A DNA stretch of 64,000 nucleotides, from assembly GCA_963774455.1 (NCBI GenBank), contig CAVZFD010000005.1:1240001-1304000 (forward strand). The letters run 5' to 3'. A program made the translations under genes and the position numbers. This stretch comes from DATFVA01 sp963774455 (lineage in GTDB: Bacteria; Bacteroidota; Ignavibacteria; Ignavibacteriales; Ignavibacteriaceae). Under the pieces are notes generated by a model. That model was not told the DNA's origin. It searched no databases and worked only from the letters and a program-made list of their open reading frames with translations. Each line of letters begins with the position of its first letter. Within the stretch, counting starts at the first letter, position 1. Positions 38,980-48,079 of the stretch are shown here, piece by piece.

Positions 38980-41900
38980 TTATTTTAATAATATCATTTT
39001 TCTAACTCTAATGAATTTTTCCTGGGCTCCCCCTTCAGCTGTCAGACGATAGATATATGTACCTGAACTAAGCTTGCTGCCCATATCATTCGATCCGTCC
39101 CAGTCAAGATGATACGTTCCGCGCATAACCTGGCCTTCAAATAATCTTCTTACTTCCTCTCCAAGCATATTGTATATTGTTAGCGTAACGAAACACGATA
39201 CGGGAACCTGGAATTTTATTGAGGTTGAAGGGTTAAACGGGTTGGGGAAATTCTGAGATAATAAATAATCAAGAGGCAAAGCAGGAGCCTTTTCATTAAT
39301 TACCTCAATTTCAACATTATCCAGGCGATGCCTATCAGCGTCAACAAGCAGGAATCTGCCCGGAACGACATCCATTGGATTAGTTACTTTAAAGGGTAAA
39401 TCGGCCAAAAAATGTTCTCCCTCTTCTATAGTTATTCTTCCCAGCCTGTCATATAACAGCGTCCTCAACGATGAATCTGAGATAACAAAATATCCCTGGC
39501 CAAGATCAGTACTTATCGTTAGATTTTCGGAAGAATTCTTTATATTATGGAACTCCACCTGTGCTCCACGTATTTCAACTTTGCTATCCACATACAAAGT
39601 TATACCTTCAGAAGAAACATAAGCCTTAATTTTAGCATCGGCATTTCCCGTGATCTTTGGTAATGTATTTGATATAATTTTTCTTACAGGGTTATTATTA
39701 GGATAAAATCCTGTAAGAATTATATTCTGAATCAACGAAAGATCCTGAACGTTTACTACACCGTCGGGCTCAGGTTCCTGTGTGCCGGGTATCCAGGGTG
39801 AAATATCAGCCCTATTAAAATTTTCCGCTGCAAGAGAATCCTTCCCTATGATATGATCGACAACCATAATAAGGTCAAGTATATCAATATAACCGTCACC
39901 ATTAACATCGCCGCGTGACGATACACGGTTGACAGCCATAACTGTCATCATGTTATCAGCTGAGGTGATATCTACAGGATAACCCCTGCTGGTTGTTGCC
40001 GAAGCATTGGAAATTACAACTGATGATTTTAGAGTATCATTCAAAGCAGGCAGATTAGCGATCCGGTATTCAATAGAAAACAGGTTATTATAATCGACTG
40101 CCGGATCCAAGCCACCGTCCTGGTCAAGGTTATACAGCAGGACGTACACGGAATCTACGGAGGCTCCATTCGCAGTAATCGGACCCCTGAAAAGATTGTA
40201 TTCGAGCACCCAGTTTTCATCAGAAGCATCTGAACCTTTTTGGATTTTTCTGAAAGTTAGAATAGTGTTGTCATCACCGGCTTTGTTAATTTTTAATCTG
40301 AATTGAATGGCCTGAACTTTATCACCAAGGGGATCAAGTCCTTTCAGCTGAACGGCAGACGTATATACGTCGTCCTCCAGCTGGTATACAGTATCCTTCT
40401 GGAATAAGAGTCCCCTTACTCCCGCTCCTTTGCCTGTAATTGGAACCATATCAGGCGATGCAGGATCATTTGAGGTAAACATAATGCTGCCGGAATATGT
40501 TTCAGCCGATGTGGGAGAGAAGGTCACTGTGAACAACCTGTTTTCTCCAGCAGGAATTACAGCAGATAAAGGAGCTATAGTGAAACCTGAATCCGGTTTC
40601 TCTACTCCTGTAATCTGAAGTTCATTCACGAGTCCTGTATTGCTTACTGTCACCGTCATATTTTTACTTTCATTTACACCCACCAGGCCAAAATTCAGGG
40701 AACCCGGTGATGCAGCAAATGAGGGTCCTTCATCAGAAGCTGAACCACGGAGATTGTATGCAGAAGGTGATCCTGCACCATTATGTGTGATTGTAAGTGA
40801 AGATGTAAATATCCCTGTTCCGGACGGTGTAAAAGTAATATCAAATGTCTGGCTATTCCCTGCTGTAATTGTAATCGGGAAACCAGCGGGCGAAAATGTG
40901 AAATCTTCATCAGCAGATACAATATTACTTATAATAAGATCCTCGTCTCCTGTATTGCTAACTTCTGCCTGTAGAGTCCGTGAGTTGCCAACCCCCACAG
41001 TACCGAAATCCAGTTCGGTAGGATTTATTGTCAAAATTGGGGCTGGAGGGGGGACCTCTACAATTTCCAGGTTATCGATCATCAGATCATTATCAGCATT
41101 AGATATGGAAGATTCTCCATAGAAACCTAGTTGAATCATACCCGAATAAGCCGATAAGTCAATGATTACATGTTCACCGAGGGGACTTATCTCATCATAG
41201 ACATTTTGCGATCCGCTGTTATTCCATTCCTTAAGTATACTTGATTCAAGCCAGGTTTTGCCGGAATCAGTAGACACAAGTACTGCAAAGCGGTCATCCG
41301 TTCCTCCCGGCTCAGAAGGGTTTGAAGTTCCGGCAGCGTTGAGGGTCAGATCAAATTCCAGCTGATAATCGATTCCGCTTCCCAGGTCGGCTAATGTTGA
41401 CATCAGCCAAAGATTTACCGAGGTACCCGAAATATTAAGTTTAGCTGCCTTATTAGCCGGGGAGGATAAATTCCGCCAATCACCTTGTTCCCATCCTGAA
41501 TTAGTAGCATTAATTGTAATCGGGTCGGCCAAGAATCCTCTATATCTGATATAGTACAGCGGCGGGAAAGATCCTTCAAAGTTTTCTAAGTAAGGGTATT
41601 CTGTTACAGGCGGGTCTTCCATCACGGTGAATGACCATATAGGAACCCCCGAAGCAGCCCCGGTTTCATTATAAGGAACCACCATCCAGTAATATGTAGT
41701 ATTATATAGCAACGGGGCTTCAGGCATAAAATCTTCAGTCAGCTGCAAATCTATATTATCTTCGATGTTTGTGGGCGGGGTAATTCCTTCTCCGTCGGTT
41801 CCGAAATACAGGCGGTAGCCCGTCGGGATTGCACCATTTATTGACTCCCACGAAAGGCCGCTGTTTATATCCACATTAACAGCACCATCAATCGGGGAAA

Positions 41901-42579
41901 CAGGAGATGCAGGGTCCGGAACAGCTTCAACAGTATAAATAATAACGTTATCAATTATCCAGTATGTTGAGTGATTACCTGTCCATCTGAAACGTACTTT
42001 AGACTCCATAACACCCGAGGCCTCAGCCGAGATATCAATAATCTTATGCTGTGGATTGCCCACTACGGTTATAGTCGAATTATATTCGGTAATCCATTCG
42101 CTTCCATTCCAGACCTCGATAAAAATTTCAGCCCCCCCTTGCCCAGCGTTAAAAGAGTGATCCAATTCCAGCATAACTCCTGCTCCCGCTTCAGTAGAGA
42201 AACCTGGAGACTCCAATGCAACGTCTTCAGCCATCCCGTTGCCAGAAATCGTATAGCTGTCAAATATCGCCGAAGGTGGTGCCATAGGTAAATTAATAGT
42301 CCTTCCACCAGGATTATCAAAATGCCATAGATCAACTTCCGGTTCGCCGGTAATTATATTTTGAGTCCAGCCCGGGGGCGGCGTAGTGCCCGAAGCATCT
42401 GAAAAGTCCTCATCAATATATACCATCAAAGCGGAGGCGGGTGATCCGCCATTATGTTTTAGGTTTAAAGGACTGTTAGTATTATGTGCTTTGTCATTCT
42501 GTGCAAATCCTGAATTCTGAATAAGCATCAGCGACAAGAGGAAAGTAAATAGAATAAACTTAGGTAAGTTTATATTCAA
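38980..42579 (-). CDS. Large T9SS-secreted multidomain protein with ASPM/HYDIN-type and dockerin-like domains
   Basis: 1199 aa. Signal peptide (FILFTFLLSLMLIQNSGFAQ). Order as seen: a jelly-roll-like beta domain about 55-205, a fibronectin-like Ig domain about 215-315 (PASPVSPIDGAVNVDINSGL), another carbohydrate-binding-like jelly roll about 330-505, two choice-of-anchor/ASH-type Ig domains about 510-700 (ELDFGTVGVGNSRTL, LNFGLVGVNESKNMTV), a cohesin-like region about 710-860, and a dockerin-like pair of EF-hand segments about 868-930 (GDVNGDGYIDILDLIMVVD, DGVVNVQDLSLIQN). It ends in a T9SS sorting domain (NFPNPFNPSTSIKFQV ... FIRVRKMILLK). Surface protein or adhesin; no enzyme domain recognised. 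Confidence 0.85.
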   Translation of the reverse strand: MNINLPKFILFTFLLSLMLIQNSGFAQNDKAHNTNSPLNLKHNGGSPASALMVYIDEDFSDASGTTPPPGWTQNIITGEPEVDLWHFDNPGGRTINLPMAPPSAIFDSYTISGNGMAEDVALESPGFSTEAGAGVMLELDHSFNAGQGGAEIFIEVWNGSEWITEYNSTITVVGNPQHKIIDISAEASGVMESKVRFRWTGNHSTYWIIDNVIIYTVEAVPDPASPVSPIDGAVNVDINSGLSWESINGAIPTGYRLYFGTDGEGITPPTNIEDNIDLQLTEDFMPEAPLLYNTTYYWMVVPYNETGAASGVPIWSFTVMEDPPVTEYPYLENFEGSFPPLYYIRYRGFLADPITINATNSGWEQGDWRNLSSPANKAAKLNISGTSVNLWLMSTLADLGSGIDYQLEFDLTLNAAGTSNPSEPGGTDDRFAVLVSTDSGKTWLESSILKEWNNSGSQNVYDEISPLGEHVIIDLSAYSGMIQLGFYGESSISNADNDLMIDNLEIVEVPPPAPILTINPTELDFGTVGVGNSRTLQAEVSNTGDEDLIISNIVSADEDFTFSPAGFPITITAGNSQTFDITFTPSGTGIFTSSLTITHNGAGSPSAYNLRGSASDEGPSFAASPGSLNFGLVGVNESKNMTVTVSNTGLVNELQITGVEKPDSGFTIAPLSAVIPAGENRLFTVTFSPTSAETYSGSIMFTSNDPASPDMVPITGKGAGVRGLLFQKDTVYQLEDDVYTSAVQLKGLDPLGDKVQAIQFRLKINKAGDDNTILTFRKIQKGSDASDENWVLEYNLFRGPITANGASVDSVYVLLYNLDQDGGLDPAVDYNNLFSIEYRIANLPALNDTLKSSVVISNASATTSRGYPVDITSADNMMTVMAVNRVSSRGDVNGDGYIDILDLIMVVDHIIGKDSLAAENFNRADISPWIPGTQEPEPDGVVNVQDLSLIQNIILTGFYPNNNPVRKIISNTLPKITGNADAKIKAYVSSEGITLYVDSKVEIRGAQVEFHNIKNSSENLTISTDLGQGYFVISDSSLRTLLYDRLGRITIEEGEHFLADLPFKVTNPMDVVPGRFLLVDADRHRLDNVEIEVINEKAPALPLDYLLSQNFPNPFNPSTSIKFQVPVSCFVTLTIYNMLGEEVRRLFEGQVMRGTYHLDWDGSNDMGSKLSSGTYIYRLTAEGGAQEKFIRVRKMILLK

Positions 42580-43251
42580 GGCTCCTCCTGAATGAATTGT
42601 TATGTGTATTATTTGTAAGGTCCTGAAGCTGTTCCATTGGAAGGGACCGCAGACAGGTTAAGCGATATGAAAAAAAAAGATTAAGTCTCATTATTTAAGG
42701 GCTTTATTTATAAGCCAATTAAAACGTTAAAGGTAGATTACCTTTTTATAATTTCAAAATTAACGGCCCCTCCACGCGCCCTGTTATTTCCGGTTTATGC
42801 CAGCCCGGGTTCTGACTATGAACCAAAGGATCCGATAGAAACACAGAAAATAATTATAGTAGGAACATTTAGCATTTCAGGGCCTTATAAATTACCTAAG
42901 TTTCAACATGAGGAGATTAAAATAATCGTGCTAATGTTGTACCCAGTAAGTAATGTACTATACAAAAAAGTATAGAAAATTCCCGAACAAAAAATATTAA
43001 GTTAATTAGTTTTGGAAATCTTGATTTGTTTACTCCATTAAGATTTATTGATTCTACAAACTCAGCATTTTCTTATAAATCTTTTCCGAATATCCCTCAG
43101 TATTCACTTGTGTTCTTAATACTGTAGTACAATTTTACTAAAAATAATTTCTACTGTCAAAAATTAGAGGGGAAAATTTTTTTCCTTATCAAGTATTATG
43201 AAATAATATCGATAAAGATCATTAGGCCAGATCCCCATATAAAAAACATCT
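42580..43251. other. Long non-coding stretch upstream of the T9SS gene
   Basis: No frame with coding character is seen on either strand. It must contain the promoter of the minus-strand T9SS gene. A short palindrome AGGTAGATTACCT followed by TTTTTA at about 42731 is the only small structure noted. Confidence 0.4.
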
Positions 43252-43314
43252 GAATACGTCGAATACGTCTTGAATACGTCTTGAATACGTTCTGAATACG
43301 TTATTAAAATACGT
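43252..43314 (+). repeat. Helically phased tandem repeat of GAATACGT
   Basis: GAATACGT begins at 43252, 43261, 43272, 43283 and 43294, with a degenerate sixth unit (AAATACGT) at 43307. Four consecutive units form an 11-bp period with TCT/TCTT spacers (TGAATACGTCT). The near one-turn spacing puts all copies on one face of the helix. It lies in a gene-free region. Confidence 0.85.
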
Positions 43315-43497
43315 TAGAGATAAGAGGCTCAGCATACTCATTAAGAGATAAATATAGTTTACAGAAAGTATCTTTTGAAATAATTACATGTAAGATTTAG
43401 GACAAAATATCGTTGCGATAAATCACGCCTTATTTCCGGACAATGTCTATATTAACATGGTCACGATGAAATAGTTAATTGTTGAGTGATAATTGCT

Positions 43498-43528
43498 GCC
43501 TCCGTTAAAATAACGGAGGCTTTTTTTT
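43498..43528 (+). terminator. Strong orphan Rho-independent terminator
   Basis: GCCTCCGTTA and TAACGGAGGC form a perfect 10-bp stem with loop AAA, then TTTTTTTT. No gene lies upstream on the plus strand for over 5 kb, so it probably ends a small non-coding RNA. Confidence 0.8.
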
Positions 43529-43596
43529 GCAGCTTTGTATTTAGATCAAGTTAATATTTTTACTTATATCTTTTTATACCACTCTCTCGATGGAGC

Positions 43597-43628
43597 CCGG
43601 TATTACGGACGCAATACCGGTTTTTTTT
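43597..43628 (+). terminator. Second orphan Rho-independent terminator
   Basis: CCGGTATT and AATACCGG form a perfect 8-bp stem with an 8-nt loop, then TTTTTTTT. It is 68 bp beyond the previous terminator with no open frame between. Confidence 0.75.
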
Positions 43629-43640
43629 GCGGGAAAGTTT

Positions 43641-43717
43641 AATCCTGGTTTTTGCTCATTGTCTTATAATGATCCATTTAATTTGAGTTACTCATGAAGA
43701 ATCAGGATTTTTTTTTT
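43641..43717 (+). terminator. Possible structured leader/small RNA ending in a T-tract
   Basis: AATCCTG and CAGGATT pair across a 55-nt interior that contains a smaller GAGTTACTC hairpin, followed by a long T-run. It lies 65 bp before the receiver gene at 43782. Could be a third terminator or a leader structure. Confidence 0.4.
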
Positions 43718-43781
43718 ACTTATTTATTTTCTTTTTTGGGAAAATATTCTTACTATCATTTTCGAATATCAACAGCTGAAA

Positions 43782-44129
43782 ATGATTCTTATTGCTGAAG
43801 ACCAGCTTATAACAGCACTTGAATTAAAAACCATTCTTAAAAGGAACGGCTACCCTGTATCGCGTGTATTCACACGGGGAGAAGAGGCTATTCAATTTCT
43901 GATTTCCGAAAAACCTCTCTTCGCCCTCCTTGATATAAAACTCGCTGACGAAGTTTCAGGAATTGAGATCGGGGAAAAGCTCAAAGCCAAGAGTATACCT
44001 TTTATATTTATATCTGCTTTTTCAGACCCGGAAAATCTGCGGCGCGCAGAAGAATTACGCCCCGCCGGTATATTAACAAAACCGCTTGATGAGATGTCGC
44101 TCGAACAATTAATTAACGATCTAAGGTAA
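43782..44129 (+). CDS. Single-domain response regulator
   Basis: 115 aa receiver only. E6-D7 (IAEDQLI), phospho-acceptor D51 (ALLDIKL), S78 (FISAFS) and K100-P101 are present. No output domain. It ends 4 bp from the convergent HisKA_2-type kinase gene, which is the obvious candidate partner. It is preceded by a cluster of terminator-like structures, so its transcript may have a regulated leader. Confidence 0.88.
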   Translation: MILIAEDQLITALELKTILKRNGYPVSRVFTRGEEAIQFLISEKPLFALLDIKLADEVSGIEIGEKLKAKSIPFIFISAFSDPENLRRAEELRPAGILTKPLDEMSLEQLINDLR

Positions 44130-44133
44130 GGAA

Positions 44134-45582
44134 TTATTCTATTCTTGATTTTTCCCCGTCATTTGGAAAGATCAATGTCCATTTTACTCCCTCCGAAGTA
44201 TCCAGATTCAAAATGGCATTAAGCTGACCTTCGGCTATATTTCTGGATAGAAGTAGTCCAAGTTTACCATCCTGTATTTCATTTTCCGGATTAAAACCTA
44301 TGCCATTATCTTTAATCATAAGTTTGAAATTACCATCTACTTTCCTTAGATCAATAATTATTTTACCCTCATTTTTGCCCGGAAAAGCATGCTTAAAGGA
44401 ATTGGTGACAAGCTCTGTGATGATAAGACCCACAGGTAAAGCTTTATCGATAAGTATACCGCCGTTTTCAATGCTGAGATCAATTTTAACCCGTGCACTT
44501 TCATTCACATACTCCTCAGATATCAAAGATGCGAGTTCCCGTACATACTCGCCCAGGTTGATCCTGGAAAGACTGCCCGACTTATACAGTTTTTCATGAA
44601 CCAGCGCCATCGAACGTATCCTGGTTTTGAGATCTCTGATAATATCCCTAAAGACCTCTTCCTGTACAGCCTCGGCTTTTAATCCCAGCAGTGAGGAAAT
44701 AATCTGCATATTATTTTTTGTTCTGTGATGAAGTTCCTTCAGCAGAACTTCTTTTTCCGTTAGCTGGTTTTCAATTCTCCTATAAGCTTCTTTTAGGTTA
44801 CTCTCAGCTGTTTTTCTTTCAGTAATATCGGTATTTGTCCCGAACCATCGGATTATTTTTCCTTTCTCGTCTTTTACCGGATGTGCCCGGGAGAGAAACC
44901 ACCTGAATTCCCCGGCTTTGCTTTTTAGAGGAAAGGTATCTTCCCACGCCTCTCCTCTTACTACATAATCCCGAAATTTTTTTTCCACACGGTCTATATG
45001 CTCTGGATGATGGGCCATCTTCCAACCCCATCCTTTTACAGTTTCGAAGGTAGTACCTGTGTATTCATACCACCTCTTATTATACCAGAATAGTGACCCA
45101 TTTTCATCTGCCATCCAAGCCAATTGTGAAATGTTATCAGCGAGCGTCTTAAACATTTCTTCACTATGGCTTAACTCACTCTCCACCTGTTTCTGTAAGG
45201 TTATATCCAGGGATTGAACGATAATTCCTTCGGGTACCGGGAATGAGCGCACCTGGTACCAGACAGTTTTTCCATCAATAAATTTGTAACTGTTTTCAAC
45301 TTTCTGAGGTATTCCTTCTTCCATAGTACGCTGGTAAGCACGAAAGAAATCTGAATCCTCTACGCCGGGCACAACTTCAAATATATTTTTTCCTAACATA
45401 CCGGAAATTGTCCCTTGAGCATGATGGGCGCTCACTTCATTGACATAAAGGAAATACCAATCATTATTCAGGATTGCACAGCCTTCCATAAGATTATCGA
45501 GAGCTGGTCCATACTTTCTATAAGCCTTTTTTATTTCGTCTATAAATCGTCTGTCGGTCAAACTTAGAGCTTTATCCTTCAT
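44134..45582 (-). CDS. PAS-PAS sensor histidine kinase of the HisKA_2 type
   Basis: 482 aa, no membrane segments. PAS 1 spans about 25-130 (GCAILNNDWYFLYVNE, ending IVQSLDITLQKQ), and PAS 2 with PAC about 140-260 (LAWMADENGSLFWYNKRWYEYTG ... WFGTNTDITERK). The phospho-accepting helix is KELHHRTKNNMQIISSLLGL, the HisKA_2 signature, with His in LHHR. The ATPase part has ITELVTNSFKHAF (N-box), IKDNGIGF (G1) and GKLGLLLSRNIAE (G2). It is a soluble sensor; the PAS ligand is unknown. Convergent with a single-domain receiver. Confidence 0.9.
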   Translation of the reverse strand: MKDKALSLTDRRFIDEIKKAYRKYGPALDNLMEGCAILNNDWYFLYVNEVSAHHAQGTISGMLGKNIFEVVPGVEDSDFFRAYQRTMEEGIPQKVENSYKFIDGKTVWYQVRSFPVPEGIIVQSLDITLQKQVESELSHSEEMFKTLADNISQLAWMADENGSLFWYNKRWYEYTGTTFETVKGWGWKMAHHPEHIDRVEKKFRDYVVRGEAWEDTFPLKSKAGEFRWFLSRAHPVKDEKGKIIRWFGTNTDITERKTAESNLKEAYRRIENQLTEKEVLLKELHHRTKNNMQIISSLLGLKAEAVQEEVFRDIIRDLKTRIRSMALVHEKLYKSGSLSRINLGEYVRELASLISEEYVNESARVKIDLSIENGGILIDKALPVGLIITELVTNSFKHAFPGKNEGKIIIDLRKVDGNFKLMIKDNGIGFNPENEIQDGKLGLLLSRNIAEGQLNAILNLDTSEGVKWTLIFPNDGEKSRIE

Positions 45583-45693
45583 AGAATATTAAATAGGAGT
45601 TTATATAAAAAGAAAGGAAACGTTAACAAGTTATTTAATGTAAATAATTTCCCTGTAATGTGATTATTGCCATAATTGAAAATGAAACATACG

Positions 45694-45882
45694 TTAGTCC
45701 AAAGATGGAGGGTCTTCACATTTTAGCAGATTGCAGGATTTTAAATCAGGTTCATTAATCGTTACGGATGCTATCACATTACGTTCTGATTCAGCATCTA
45801 TAATAATGTTTTTCCTGCCTGTATCGTCAGAAGCATACGGGATAAAATCCCCGATTGTTTTTACCGATGTCATTAATAGCAT
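45694..45882 (-). CDS. Possible small hypothetical protein (62 aa)
   Basis: The frame from the ATG at 45882 gives a hydrophilic, acidic protein (MTSVKTIGDFIPYASDDTG ... NEPDLKSCNLLKCEDPPSLD) with two cysteines. There is no clear ribosome site and no family resemblance. It overlaps a hydrophobic opposite-strand frame that looks less plausible. Kept because the composition is protein-like and the region is otherwise empty. Confidence 0.3.
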   Translation of the reverse strand: MLLMTSVKTIGDFIPYASDDTGRKNIIIDAESERNVIASVTINEPDLKSCNLLKCEDPPSLD

Positions 45883-46158
45883 GTTTTTCTCAATTTTACT
45901 TTATAATTATGTAATATTTTTCAATAAAAGCGCTGATAATTGTCACTCATCCATATTAGGAGTGAGTTCAATTAAATTTGCTGCTTATACCGGCCTCATT
46001 ATTAAGCAAATAAATATGACCTGCTCATTATGATAATTTTTAATATTTTATTGGATCTGTAGTTTTTATTCATTACTATGAATCTGAGGAAAAAACAATT
46101 CTTTTCATTTGTCTGCTTTTTCTATTTCAATTACTTCCTATTTCACTTAGAGGCTGTT

Positions 46159-46584
46159 ATGCAGAATAAATCGGTATTTTTAGCTCTTGACGATGGTATC
46201 ACTGCTTCAAACATAAGGAAGATACTGATCGATGCCGGTATCATCAACCTTAAGGTTTTCTCCACCTATGAGAATATGCTAAAGGAAGTTATAAATATAT
46301 CGCCTCCGGATCTTATCATAGCTGATACCGATTTGAGGGATCGAAACAACCTGGTACATTCGATTGAGCAGATAAGGACCAGGTTCCGTATTCCTGTTAT
46401 TTTTCTATTCAGAGAAAGAAAGCTATCTGACCCTGATCTGACGAAAGATCCCGGTTGTGATTATATATCAAAATCCCTGGCAGATAATAAGTTGCTTCGG
46501 TCACTTGAAAAATTCCTAAACACCTCCTCTGCCTCTGCAGACACACCCTCTGATTTTCGTAATCAGAATTCCGGGACAATATAA
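46159..46584 (+). CDS. Degenerate receiver-domain protein
   Basis: 141 aa from the ATG at 46159 (MQNKSVFLALDDG), chosen because GAGG lies just upstream and the longer frame from 46078 adds only a hydrophobic stretch without homology. The receiver fold is visible: LDDG acidic pair, LIIADTDLRD with a candidate phospho-acceptor Asp, and YISKSL with the conserved Lys. The switch Thr/Ser region reads IFLFRERK and the usual Pro after Lys is Ser, so phosphorylation behaviour may be altered. A 40-residue polar tail follows. Not followed by an output domain. Confidence 0.65.
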   Translation: MQNKSVFLALDDGITASNIRKILIDAGIINLKVFSTYENMLKEVINISPPDLIIADTDLRDRNNLVHSIEQIRTRFRIPVIFLFRERKLSDPDLTKDPGCDYISKSLADNKLLRSLEKFLNTSSASADTPSDFRNQNSGTI

Positions 46585-46813
46585 AGCCTCTCCTTTCCAC
46601 CTTCAGAAGAACTTTATCAAGCTTATGGAATCGGTAAAAAACAGGCAAAGGTAGACGTATATTTCCATCTACCATCTATTTTATTTCATAAAAAACGTGA
46701 ATCAAGAGACCTAAAATGAATATTGTGATTTATTTTCCATAGTATTTCCGCATCACAGATATATTCACCCCTGAAGGTTACCTTCCTGTTGAATTTATAC
46801 GGACAGAGTTAAA

Positions 46814-47497
46814 ATGGTTGAATCAAAAATTTCACTTAGATACGTACCCATATTTTTCGAACTGGAGGATGACGATCTTAAGTTAATGGAGAATGCAGGT
46901 ATAATACGGCGTTTTCAAAAAAATATGGTGATACTTGATGAATCGAGTGATGAAAGCAGCGGACTTTTTATTATTACAAAAGGTTCGGTGAAGGTAACCC
47001 GTAATGATTCAAAAGGGAATGAAATCATTCTGGCTATCCTCAACGAATTTGACTATTTCGGTGAGATGTCGCTCCTCGACGGTCAGCCTCCGAGTGCTAA
47101 TGTATTAGCTACAGAAAACACCGAGGTGTTCTTTATAGGTAGAGATCAATTCATGCAGCTTATACAGTCGCACCCCCGAATTATGGCCTCCCTGCTGGAT
47201 GAGGTTATCAAAAGGCTCCGAGCAGCAGATGATAAAATTAAATCTTTATCTCTTAATAAGGCCAAAGAAAAAATAATTAGTGCAGTTATCCAGCTTGCAG
47301 AAATTTCAGGAGTCAGAAAACATGGATCAGTTGAATTGAATCTTCCTTTTCAACATGAAATAGCAAACATGGCAGGAACTTCAAGGGAGACCGTATCACG
47401 TGTTCTGCATGCGCTTCATAAGAAAGGCCTGGTTGAACTTGAAGGTTCAATTATAAGAATTCCGGAATACGATGACTTTAAGAAAATACATACTTAG
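46814..47497 (+). CDS. Crp/Fnr-family transcription regulator
   Basis: 227 aa. The cNMP-binding-like beta-roll is at about 10-125 with FGEMSLLDGQPPSANV, a dimerisation helix at about 130-150 follows, and the winged helix-turn-helix is at about 165-220 (HEIANMAGTSRETVSRVLHALHKKGLV, the usual Crp/Fnr recognition helix). The phosphate-binding cassette keeps Gly-Glu (G83-E84) but has Pro/Ser where Crp has the Arg that holds the cyclic phosphate. There are no Fnr-type N-terminal cysteines. So it may bind a different ligand or none. The two cyclases at 13-15 kb make cAMP signalling an open possibility. Confidence 0.88.
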   Translation: MVESKISLRYVPIFFELEDDDLKLMENAGIIRRFQKNMVILDESSDESSGLFIITKGSVKVTRNDSKGNEIILAILNEFDYFGEMSLLDGQPPSANVLATENTEVFFIGRDQFMQLIQSHPRIMASLLDEVIKRLRAADDKIKSLSLNKAKEKIISAVIQLAEISGVRKHGSVELNLPFQHEIANMAGTSRETVSRVLHALHKKGLVELEGSIIRIPEYDDFKKIHT

Positions 47498-47667
47498 AAT
47501 TGCCATTTGCTCAATTGGCACGGCTATCCAATAAAATGAGCGGCCACCTGCTACCTCTGCACGGGATATTTTCATGACTTAAAACCTATCATTCAGGGTT
47601 ACATCACACTTTCCCCGTTAATTGCCTTTATCAAATATTAATAGTACGTTAGAACAACAGGATTTAT

Positions 47668-48048
47668 ATGTTTCCTCTTTTTGATCATAGAAAAACGTTT
47701 TTATATATCAGCCTTAGCATCGCTGCAGTTTTAATATCCTCACAAATTACCTCCACAGCTTCTCCTTTCGGAAACTTCCTGAGCTACCTGGGTACGATTA
47801 TTTTCGTGTTAGCATTAACTCATACATGGGTGAGAGCTGGATCGTACATAATTATGACGGTTTTCTCATCGGGAATCATCATTATTAGTATTATTCTAAA
47901 TAATCTTTTGGGTGAATATTACCGTGATACTTTCCTGGAAGATCTAAGGGAATTCTTCTTTTTCCTGGCAGTTTTTATTTGCCCCTTCGGAATCGTTATC
48001 GGGCTTGTCGGCAGTCTTCTTCTTTCAGGCAAAACGGGAAAGAAATAA
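47668..48048 (+). CDS. Small membrane protein, four helices, unknown function
   Basis: 126 aa. Predicted membrane segments: FLYISLSIAAVLISSQI, FLSYLGTIIFVLALTHTW, YIIMTVFSSGIIIISIIL and FFFLAVFICPFGIVIGLVGS, with a charged loop (LGEYYRDTFLEDLREF) before the last. No family recognised. Stands alone between a Crp-family gene and a convergent MFS transporter. Confidence 0.65.
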   Translation: MFPLFDHRKTFLYISLSIAAVLISSQITSTASPFGNFLSYLGTIIFVLALTHTWVRAGSYIIMTVFSSGIIIISIILNNLLGEYYRDTFLEDLREFFFFLAVFICPFGIVIGLVGSLLLSGKTGKK

Positions 48049-48079
48049 ACTTCACCTCCCCTATTATTATTTTGCTAAA

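Noticed and set aside
40640..41122. Plus-strand 160-codon frame
   Set aside because: Antisense to the ASH-type domains of the T9SS protein; long only because of codon bias.
43252..43314. CRISPR array
   Set aside because: The units are about 11 bp with no unique spacers and no cas genes are present; it is a simple phased tandem repeat.
45731..46033. Plus-strand 100-codon hydrophobic frame
   Set aside because: Overlaps the minus-strand small frame, has no start signal and an irregular composition; neither is secure.
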